The notes under the pieces: model-generated
Seen by the model: only the letters and a program-made list of their open reading frames with translations
The model's database searches: none
What the model was told of the DNA's origin: nothing
Position numbers and translations under genes: made by a program
Assembly (NCBI GenBank): GCA_025934335.1
Contig: JAICYG010000031.1
Coordinates: 1 to 19,717 of the forward strand
DNA: 19,717 bases
Source of the DNA: Thermoleophilia bacterium
GTDB lineage: Bacteria; Actinomycetota; Thermoleophilia; Gaiellales; Gaiellaceae
Direction: 5' to 3'
Shown here: positions 1 through 5,900 of the stretch, in pieces
How the letters are laid out: each line of letters opens with the position of its first letter
How positions within the stretch are numbered: position 1 is the stretch's first letter

Positions 1-75
1 CTCGTTCCGGCCGGCGGAGCAGATGGGTCGTCCTCGAAGCCGCCACCAACCGGAAGCTCCGCACATCTCCTGATT

Positions 76-131
76 CGTCCTTGCGTGGGAGGGGCTCCAC
101 AACCGACGGAATCCTCCCCCACGCAACGACG
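76..131 (-). terminator. Hairpin downstream of tRNA-Gly, possible terminator
   Basis: An inverted repeat pairs TTGCGTGGG (81-89) with CCCACGCAA (118-126). CGTC (76-79) and GACG (128-131) extend it after one mismatch, and the loop is 28 bases. It begins about 28 bases beyond the 3' end of the tRNA in the direction of tRNA transcription. No T-run follows on either strand, so if it terminates it is of the U-less type common in high-GC actinobacteria. It could also be a processing structure or a chance repeat. Confidence 0.35.
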
Positions 132-158
132 GGGCGATTTAAGCGGGCCTTTCTGTGA

Positions 159-231
159 AGCGGGCGATGGGGCTCGAACCCACGACCCTCAGCTTGGGAA
201 GCTGATGCTCTACCAACTGAGCTACGCCCGC
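159..231 (-). tRNA. tRNA-Gly (anticodon CCC)
   Basis: Read on the minus strand, this 73-base segment folds as a full cloverleaf. The acceptor stem pairs GCGGGCG with CGCCCGC, the D-arm contains AGCTCAGTTGGTAGAGC, and the anticodon stem TCAGC/GCTGA encloses the loop TTCCCAA, giving anticodon CCC for the glycine codon GGG. The T-arm has GGTTCGAGCC. The discriminator base is T, as expected for bacterial tRNA-Gly, and the 3' CCA is not encoded and must be added after transcription. A candidate -10 box lies just upstream. Confidence 0.97.
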
Positions 232-503
232 GTCCCGGCCAGTCTAGCGCCGGCCGCCTGTCCCTACCCGTCGCTGCCACGGCCTCCATCCGCGTCGCCG
301 GCTCCTCGCGCAGCAGGAAGAACGTCGTGCCGAGCGTCCAGATCGGCGCGCCGAAACACCCGTGAGGCGGTCAGGCATTCGCCGCGAGACTGCATGTGTG
401 GACCCTCTTGTTCATCGACCCGTTTGAGCACCTGCCGCGGGGTACCGTGAACGCGCCGATGCTTGACCGGCCGGCTCCCGATGTTCAAGAGTTGCGAATC
501 GGG
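232..503. other. Intergenic stretch with no convincing gene
   Basis: This gap holds the tRNA promoter at its left end and, at its right end, the hairpin after the aldolase gene. The GC content looks lower and less codon-structured than in the flanking genes. One minus-strand frame (about 373 down to 241) gives a hydrophobic stretch containing GAPIWTLGTTFFLLREEPAT, which looks protein-like, but a stop lies just upstream and there is no start codon before it. It may be a gene remnant; I do not call a CDS. Confidence 0.4.
241..246 (-). promoter_or_regulatory. -10 box of tRNA-Gly
   Basis: TAGACT (minus strand) ends nine bases before the 5' end of the tRNA, a fit to the actinobacterial TANNNT -10 consensus and a spacing that gives a leader of two or three bases. 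No clear -35 is visible. Identification rests only on pattern and position. Confidence 0.5.
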
Positions 504-512
504 TCAGGCCGG
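471..512 (-). terminator. Hairpin at the end of the glpX-aldolase operon
   Basis: On the minus strand CCCGAT directly follows the aldolase stop codon and pairs with ATCGGG after a 15-base loop. An outer helix CCGGC/GCCGG, its upstream arm in the last codons of the gene, extends the stem across a small internal loop. The position is right for a terminator, but there is no T-tract, so the call is tentative. Confidence 0.4.
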
Positions 513-1415
513 TGCGGGCGCGCCCTCGTAGACCTCGATGAAGCGCAGGTAGTTCCGCGCGATCTTCTCAACGGCGGCGTCGCGGTCGAAGCCGTCCGGG
601 TCGGCGGAGTACGCCTTCACCGACTCGCCGAAGATCGAGCGACCGATCGCGAAGCCGATGTAGCCTTCGACCCCGGAGCCGGCCCGCAACCACTGGTCGA
701 CCTTCTCGTCGGAGGCGCCGCGGCCGAGCACGACACACGAGACGCGGTCGCGCCCCTCCCGCCGACCGAGCTGCGCGATCTCCTTGCACGCCTCCCGGTC
801 GTCGATGCCCTCGATCTTCCAGATGTCGACCTCCACCCCGCCGTTCTGGAGCTGCAGGATCGTCTCCATCATCAGCTCGGGCCGGAGCTCCGTGTCGTAC
901 CGGTCGACGTTGCCGCCGACGAGTTCGAGCTGCGCCTCCTCCGCCGGCACGAGCAGCTCGAACAGGAACTTCCGATGCCGCTCGTGCAGCCACTCCGACA
1001 GGCGGCGAAGCTTCTCGACCTGGCGCTCGTTCATCGCCTGGTCGCCCTCGGGGTTGTAGCGAACGAGCACCTTCGAGAAGTCCGGGTCGTACTCCTCGAT
1101 CTTCTCGCCGAACTGCTCGCCGTACTCGAAGTCGAACTCGTTCTGGCCCGACTTCTCGACGGGCATGGCGAGCTTGTAGCCGCCGGCCCTCGCCTCGCGC
1201 GCGACCTCCGGGCCGTACTGCGCGTCGACGAGAACGCCCGCGTACTGCTTCGGCGCGCCCAGCTCGATCGCGCGCTGGAAGCCCTCCCAGATCAGCGTTT
1301 TCGCACCCGGCACCCGCTCGACGTCGCCGACCATCTTCTCGAACGACCCGCGATGATCGAACGCCAGGATGTACAGGCGCTCGTCGTAGCCCAGCTCGTC
1401 TAGTCCGATTGTCAT
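504..1415 (-). CDS. DUF2090-type TIM-barrel aldolase coupled to glpX
   Basis: The 303-residue protein resembles DUF2090, the domain that forms the aldolase half of IolC-type fusions (5-dehydro-2-deoxygluconokinase joined to 5-dehydro-2-deoxyphosphogluconate aldolase) and is related to class I LacD-like aldolases. Here it stands alone without the PfkB kinase domain. The N-terminal YILAFDHRGSF (15-25) is the family hallmark. VDIWKIEG (196-203) places Lys200 where the LacD-type Schiff-base lysine would lie, and FAIGRSIF (255-262) fits a phosphate-binding loop. The ATG at 1415 was chosen over upstream in-frame starts because it is preceded by GGAAGGGAG at good spacing and shares one base with the glpX stop (TGATG), implying translational coupling. 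No inositol-catabolism genes are nearby. A role as fructose-bisphosphate aldolase beside FBPase is my inference; a deoxyketogluconate-phosphate or other sugar-phosphate aldolase is the alternative. Confidence 0.85.
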   Translation of the reverse strand: MTIGLDELGYDERLYILAFDHRGSFEKMVGDVERVPGAKTLIWEGFQRAIELGAPKQYAGVLVDAQYGPEVAREARAGGYKLAMPVEKSGQNEFDFEYGEQFGEKIEEYDPDFSKVLVRYNPEGDQAMNERQVEKLRRLSEWLHERHRKFLFELLVPAEEAQLELVGGNVDRYDTELRPELMMETILQLQNGGVEVDIWKIEGIDDREACKEIAQLGRREGRDRVSCVVLGRGASDEKVDQWLRAGSGVEGYIGFAIGRSIFGESVKAYSADPDGFDRDAAVEKIARNYLRFIEVYEGAPAPA

Positions 1416-2407
1416 CAGTACTCCCTTCCGGTGAACTGCGTCAGCTTGCTCAGCATGTGCCGCGCCTCGATCCGGCGGACGGTGCCGGAGCGCGAGCGCA
1501 TGACGATCGAATCCGTGATCGCTCCGTCCCTGACATAGCGAATTCCGCGCAGGAGCGCGCCGGTCGTCACGCCGGTCGCGGCGACGAAGACGTTGTCGCT
1601 CCGCACGAGGTCGTCCGTCGTCAGCACGCGCTCGACGTCGTAGCCGGCGGCGACGAGCTCGCGTCGCTCCTCGTCGTTCCGCGGCCAGAGGCGCCCCTGC
1701 ATACCGCCGCCGACGCACTTGAGCGCGCAGGCGGAGATCACTCCCTCCGGGGTGCCGCCGACGCCGTAGAGCATGTCGACTCCCGTGGCGGGCCGGCCCG
1801 CGGCGATCGCGGGTGCCACGTCACCGTCGCGGATCAGGTTGACGCGCGCACCCGCCTCGCGCAGCTCTCCGATCAACCCGTCGTGGCGGTCGCGCTCGAG
1901 GACGGTGACCCGGATGTCGGTGACCCGGCGTCCCTTCGCCTTCGCCACCGCCCGCACGTTCTCGGCGGGTGACGCGGCAATGTCGATCGCGTCGACCGCG
2001 TCGGCGCCGACCGCGATCTTCTCCATGTAGACGGCCGCGCCCGGGAAGAACAGCGAGCCGCGATCGGCGGCCGCGATCACGGCGATCGCGTTCGGCTGGC
2101 CGAGCGCGGTGAGCCGCGTGCCCTCGAGCGGGTCGACGGCCACGTCGACCTCGGGCCTACCGCCCTCGCCGATCTCCTCGCCGTTGTACAGCATCGGCGC
2201 TTCGTCCTTTTCCCCCTCGCCGATCACGACGACCCCCGACATGGTGACGGTGTCGAGCATGGCGCGCATCGCGTCGACGGCCGCCTGGTCGGCCGCGTTC
2301 TTGTCGCCGCGGCCGATCCAGCGGCCGGCGCCCATCGCCGCCGCCTCGGTGACGCGCACGAGCTCGAGCGCGAGGTTGCGATCCGGGCGAACGGAGCTCA
2401 TCGGCAT
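1415..2407 (-). CDS. glpX: Fructose-1,6-bisphosphatase, class II (GlpX)
   Basis: The 330-residue protein is a full-length class II FBPase, which hydrolyses fructose 1,6-bisphosphate to fructose 6-phosphate in gluconeogenesis using divalent metal. Visible signatures are RNLALELVRVTEAAAM (10-25), GRGDKNAAD (32-40), the metal site GEGEKDEAP (63-71) and VDPLEGT (91-97), followed by the conserved GVGGTPEGV segment. This class is the usual FBPase of actinobacteria. Two in-frame ATGs are possible: 2407, four bases after AGGA, and 2401, nine bases after the -10-like TAGGAT. I give the longer form. Its stop shares a base with the start of the aldolase gene, so the two form a coupled operon. It is divergent from the ABC exporter with only 19 bases between them. 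Confidence 0.96.
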   Translation of the reverse strand: MPMSSVRPDRNLALELVRVTEAAAMGAGRWIGRGDKNAADQAAVDAMRAMLDTVTMSGVVVIGEGEKDEAPMLYNGEEIGEGGRPEVDVAVDPLEGTRLTALGQPNAIAVIAAADRGSLFFPGAAVYMEKIAVGADAVDAIDIAASPAENVRAVAKAKGRRVTDIRVTVLERDRHDGLIGELREAGARVNLIRDGDVAPAIAAGRPATGVDMLYGVGGTPEGVISACALKCVGGGMQGRLWPRNDEERRELVAAGYDVERVLTTDDLVRSDNVFVAATGVTTGALLRGIRYVRDGAITDSIVMRSRSGTVRRIEARHMLSKLTQFTGREY

Positions 2408-2410
2408 CGG

Positions 2411-2420
2411 ATCCTAGAGT
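2411..2420. promoter_or_regulatory. Overlapping divergent -10 boxes between glpX and the ABC exporter
   Basis: The decamer ATCCTAGAGT contains two -10 hexamers sharing the central TA: TAGAGT (2415-2420, plus) six bases before the GTG at 2427, and TAGGAT (2416-2411, minus) nine bases before the ATG at 2401. An inverted repeat GGATC (2409-2413)/GATCC (2421-2425) brackets the site and could be an operator. With so little space, the exporter mRNA should be leaderless and the two promoters probably compete or are co-bound. Pattern-based only. Confidence 0.55.
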
Positions 2421-2426
2421 GATCCC

Positions 2427-3215
2427 GTGCGTCTCGACTGGGAGATCGCGAAGCGCGGCTGGCGCCGCTATGCGGCCTATCCGTGGGCCACGGCGGCGGG
2501 CGCCTTCACGAACACGATCTTCGGCTTCCTGCAGGCGTACATCCTGCTCGCCGTCTACCGGCACCGGAGCGACGTCGGCGGCTTCGACGCGCGCGACGCC
2601 GTCACCTACGTGTGGCTCGCGCAGGCGATGATCATGACGGTCTACATCTTCAGCTGGCAGGAACTCGCCCTGCGGATCCGCGACGGATCGATCGCCGTCG
2701 ACCTCGCCCGTCCGCTCGACCCGCAGCGCTACTGGCTCGCCTTCGACCTCGGCCGGGCGCCCTACCACTTCCTCTTCCGCGGCCTGCTCCCGTTCGTAGT
2801 CGGCGCGATCGTCTTCGACCTCCGCTACCCGTCGCCGCTCGACGCGCTCGCGTTCGTCGTCAGCCTGACGTTCGCCGTCGTCGTCAGCTTCGGCGTGCGC
2901 TTCCTCTACAACTCGGCCGCGTTCTGGCTGCTCGACTTCCGCGGGGTGATGACGTTGACGATCACCGTCGTCCTGTTCCTTTCGGGAATGGTGATGCCGG
3001 TGCGCTTCTTCCCGGGCTGGTTGCGCGACGCCGCGTACGCGCTGCCGTTCTCGGCGATCCTGCAGACGCCCGTCGACGTCTGGCTCGGGAAGCGCGACGG
3101 GCTCGCGCTCCTCGGCTTCCTGGCGCTTCAGGCGGGCTGGGCCGTCGTCCTGCTCGCTCTCGGCCGCTTCGTCCTGGCATGCGGCACGCGGAAGCTCGTG
3201 GTGCAGGGTGGTTGA
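2427..3215 (+). CDS. ABC-2 type transporter permease, first subunit
   Basis: The 262-residue protein is an integral membrane subunit of an ABC-2 exporter of the DUF990/ABC2_membrane_6 kind (resembling COG4587). About six helices are visible, near residues 21-43, 59-77, 114-131, 138-160, 175-192 and 225-251. RDGSIAVDLARPLDPQRYWL (85-104), between helices, is typical of the family. The GTG start sits six bases after TAGAGT with no Shine-Dalgarno, which suggests a leaderless message. The gene overlaps the next permease by eight bases, and an ATPase follows, so the three form one transporter. The substrate cannot be told from sequence; related systems are annotated only as uncharacterised export. 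Confidence 0.88.
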   Translation: MRLDWEIAKRGWRRYAAYPWATAAGAFTNTIFGFLQAYILLAVYRHRSDVGGFDARDAVTYVWLAQAMIMTVYIFSWQELALRIRDGSIAVDLARPLDPQRYWLAFDLGRAPYHFLFRGLLPFVVGAIVFDLRYPSPLDALAFVVSLTFAVVVSFGVRFLYNSAAFWLLDFRGVMTLTITVVLFLSGMVMPVRFFPGWLRDAAYALPFSAILQTPVDVWLGKRDGLALLGFLALQAGWAVVLLALGRFVLACGTRKLVVQGG

Positions 3216-4011
3216 GCCGCTCCTCCTCTGGCGGCGCCTGATCGGCGCGCAGATCCGCTCGCAGCTGCAGTACCGCCTCTCGATGACGCTCGACTTCGTC
3301 GGCTCGGGCCTGATCTCGTTCGTCGACTTCCTCGCCGTGCTCGTGATCTTCCACAACGTGCCGCGGCTCGATACGTGGGGCGTGCGCGAGGTCGCGTTCC
3401 TGTATGCGCTCTCGTCGATCTCGTTCGCGCTGACGGACATGTTGATCGGGCATCTCGACCTCTTCCCGCAGCTGATCCGCACGGGCAACTTCGACGTGCT
3501 GCTCGTCCGGCCGCGCTCCACGCTGCTGCAGGTGTTCGGATCCGACTTCGCGGTGCGGCGTCTCGCCAAGGCGGTGCAGGGAGCGGCGGTGCTCGTCTAC
3601 GCGCTTTCGGCGCTCGACCTCCACTGGACGGTGTGGCGGGCCGTGGTGCTGCTCGCATCGGTGCCGGTCGGCTGCGTCATCTTCGGCTCCGTGTGGGTCG
3701 TCGGCGCATGCATCGCGTTCTGGACGACCGACGGCGGCGAGTTCACGAACGCGTTCACGTACGGCGGCAACTTCATGGCGCAGTACCCGATCGACATCTA
3801 CTCGGCCTGGTTGCGCCGCTTCCTCGCCTACGTCGTTCCGCTCGCGTTCGTCTGCTACTTCCCGGCGCTCTACGTGCTGGGGAAGCCCGACCCGCTCGGG
3901 CTGCCGCGCTTCCTGGAGCTCTCGTCCCCGGCGGTCGCCGCCGTCGCTGCGCTCGTCGCCGGGCTCGTCTGGCGCTTCGCCGTGCGCCACTACCGGAGCG
4001 CCGGCGGATGA
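3208..4011 (+). CDS. ABC-2 type transporter permease, second subunit
   Basis: This 267-residue membrane protein is the partner permease (resembling COG3694, also DUF990-like). Hydrophobic segments appear near residues 27-48, 62-80, 120-137, 145-170, 203-225 and 240-258. The cytoplasmic segment LIRTGNFDVLLVRPRSTLLQ (89-108) matches the family's characteristic RTG.FD..LVRP pattern. The GTG start overlaps the end of the first permease by eight bases, and the TGA overlaps the ATPase start as ATGA, so translation is coupled along all three genes. The two permeases are expected to form a heterodimer with two copies of the ATPase. Substrate unknown. Confidence 0.88.
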   Translation: MVEPLLLWRRLIGAQIRSQLQYRLSMTLDFVGSGLISFVDFLAVLVIFHNVPRLDTWGVREVAFLYALSSISFALTDMLIGHLDLFPQLIRTGNFDVLLVRPRSTLLQVFGSDFAVRRLAKAVQGAAVLVYALSALDLHWTVWRAVVLLASVPVGCVIFGSVWVVGACIAFWTTDGGEFTNAFTYGGNFMAQYPIDIYSAWLRRFLAYVVPLAFVCYFPALYVLGKPDPLGLPRFLELSSPAVAAVAALVAGLVWRFAVRHYRSAGG

Positions 4012-4940
4012 TCGAGGTCGACGCGCTCTCGAAGCGATTCGTGGTGCGCCGCGGGCGGTTCCGGCGAGAGCGACACATGGTCGAGGCGGTGAAGGAGATC
4101 TCGTTCCGCGTCGAGCCCGGCGAGCTGCTCGGCTACCTCGGGCCGAACGGAGCCGGCAAGTCGACCACGATCAAGATGCTGACGGGGATCCTCGTCCCGT
4201 CCGGCGGGAACGTGCGCGTCGCGGGGCTCGAGCCGTCGCGCCGCCGGATCGAGCTCGCCCGGCGGATCGGCGCGATGTTCGGGCAGCGCGTGCAGCTCTG
4301 GTGGGACCTGCCGCTCGTCGACTCGTTCGAGCTGCTGCGCCACGTCTACAAGGTGCCCGCCGACCGGCACCGCGAGCGCCTCGCCCGACTACGTTCGGTG
4401 CTCGACCTCGACACGTTCCTTCAGACGCCCGTCCGTCAGCTGTCGCTCGGCCAGCGCATCCGCGGCGAGCTCGCTGCGTCGATGCTGCACGGGCCGGAGC
4501 TCCTCTTCCTCGATGAGCCCACGATCGGCCTCGACGTCGTCGCGAAGCAGCGCGTGCGCGACTTCCTGCTCGAGATCAACCGGCAGGACGGCGTCACCGT
4601 GATGCTGACGACGCACGACCTCGGCGACATCGAGCGGCTCTGCGAGCGGCTGCTCGTGATCGACCGCGGCTCCCTGATCTGGGACGGCGGCATCCCGGAG
4701 CTGAAGGAGCGGTTCGGGGGCGAGCGGACGCTCGTCGTCGACCTCGAGGAGCCCCTGGCACCCCTTTCGATCGCGGGTGCGGTCGTCGAGCGCGTCGACG
4801 GCCCGCGGCAGTGGCTCCGGTTCCGCGGGCCGGCCTCCGACCTGACGGCACGCGTGGTCGGCTCCGCCCGCGTCGTCGACCTCCAGATCCAGGAGCCCGA
4901 TATCGAGGAGATCGTGCGCCGCATCTACGCGCACGAATGA
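4008..4940 (+). CDS. ABC exporter ATP-binding protein
   Basis: The 310-residue nucleotide-binding subunit has Walker A GPNGAGKST (45-53), a Q-loop at FGQR (91-94), signature LSLGQ (145-149), Walker B LLFLDEP (165-171) and the switch His203 in TTHDL. The N-terminal LSKRFVVRRGRFRR and the roughly 80-residue C-terminal extension after the NBD fit the COG4586-like ATPases that pair with DUF990 permeases. The ATG at 4008 was chosen because it overlaps the preceding permease stop (ATGA) and begins the first ABC strand; the open frame extends further upstream but is only a shadow of the permease gene. It energises export by the two upstream permeases at the membrane. Confidence 0.93.
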   Translation: MIEVDALSKRFVVRRGRFRRERHMVEAVKEISFRVEPGELLGYLGPNGAGKSTTIKMLTGILVPSGGNVRVAGLEPSRRRIELARRIGAMFGQRVQLWWDLPLVDSFELLRHVYKVPADRHRERLARLRSVLDLDTFLQTPVRQLSLGQRIRGELAASMLHGPELLFLDEPTIGLDVVAKQRVRDFLLEINRQDGVTVMLTTHDLGDIERLCERLLVIDRGSLIWDGGIPELKERFGGERTLVVDLEEPLAPLSIAGAVVERVDGPRQWLRFRGPASDLTARVVGSARVVDLQIQEPDIEEIVRRIYAHE

Positions 4941-4993
4941 CCAAACGTGACCTCAACGGGGGCGAAACAGACCTTCGGCAGCATCCGTCGTGA

Positions 4994-5883
4994 ATGACCA
5001 TTCGCTTCGCGCGGGTGCTGGTCGGGCTGTGGGTGCTGACGGCGCTCCTCGTGCATCCGGCCGCGGCGGCAGTACAACAGCCGTCGTCGCCGCTGCCGAA
5101 GCCGTTCGTGCGCATCGACGTCGGCCCGGCCGGTGGGAGCGTCTGGCAGGGGCTGATCCGCGACCGCTCGCTGCCCCAGCTGCAACGACCGAGCGTCGTC
5201 TACCTGCCACCGCACATGAGCGCAGGGACTCGCTACACCGTGCTGTACCTCCTGCACGGCTTTCGCGGTTCACCGTGGCAGTTCTCCGCCGGCCTGAACC
5301 TCGCCGCCGCGGCCGACCGGGCGATCGCTTCTGGCGCCGTCCGGCCCTTCATCGCCGTCGCGCCGCCCGCGGGGCTGACCTCTGCCTACGACGGCGAGTG
5401 GGCGGGGCCGTGGGAGGACTACCTGGTACAGGATGTCGTTCCCTGGATCGACGCGCATCTTCCGGCTGCCCGCACCCGCTCGGAACGGGCGATCGCGGGC
5501 CTCTCCGCCGGCGGTTACGGCGCGGTCGACATCGGGCTCCGCCACCCTCGCCTCTTCGGGACGCTCGCGGCGTGGAGCGGCTACTTCCGGCCGCTTCGGG
5601 ACGGCCCGTTCCGGCATGCGGACGCGCGCAGGCTGGCAGCGCACGACCCGTCGCTGATCCTCCGGCGCCGTGCGCCGCTACTGCGCAGGCTCGGGACGGC
5701 TTCTACCTCTCCTGCGAAACGAGCGACCGGCGAACCGCCGCGCTGGCGGTCGCCTTCGCCGGTGAGCTCGACCTGCTGCGGCTGCCGCACAGGCTGAACC
5801 TCGCTCCCGGCGGGCACAACGGCCGCTTCTGGCGATCGCAGCTCCCGGACGCGCTGCGCTACGCGTTGCCGGCGGCGAAGTAG
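4994..5883 (+). pseudogene. Secreted alpha/beta-hydrolase esterase, frameshifted
   Basis: The N-terminus is a signal peptide (FARVLVGLWVLTALLV, then PAAAA near residue 26). An esterase-D/antigen-85-like fold follows: VVYLPP (68-73), oxyanion region LYLLHGFRG (84-92), YDGEWAGPWEDYL, and nucleophile elbow GLSAGG with Ser171. After about base 5680 the frame loses homology-like sequence and ends at 5797 in low-complexity RATGEPPRW. The -1 frame continues as DGFYLSCETSDRR through PHRLNLAPGGHNGRFW, which supplies the expected catalytic His, and stops at 5883. The 890 bases are one short of a multiple of three (296 residues), so one base is missing, probably a G in the CTCGGGAC run near 5689-5696. 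This may be a true pseudogene or an assembly error. No slippery heptamer suggests programmed frameshifting. The 17-bp gap to convergent argS leaves no room for another gene. Confidence 0.7.
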
Positions 5884-5900
5884 CCCTGACCGCGCCCTTC

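Noticed and set aside
85..450. Open frame across the tRNA on the plus strand with GDGARTHDPQLGKLMLYQLSYARV-like content
   Set aside because: This is the well-known spurious translation of an antisense tRNA gene; the tRNA explains the sequence.
264..488. Small minus-strand open frame of 74 codons
   Set aside because: No Shine-Dalgarno, Arg/Asp/Gly-rich low-complexity end and no recognisable motif; probably non-coding.
396..1403. Long plus-strand frame opposite the aldolase gene
   Set aside because: Antisense shadow of a high-GC gene; it consists of Arg/Leu/Val-rich sequence with no motifs.
2157..3569. Minus-strand frame of 470 codons opposite the permeases
   Set aside because: Extremely charged, repetitive RDRR/EADDD composition typical of antisense high-GC frames.
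5660..5710. Programmed -1 frameshift in the esterase
   Set aside because: No slippery heptamer or downstream pseudoknot is evident; a missing base is simpler.
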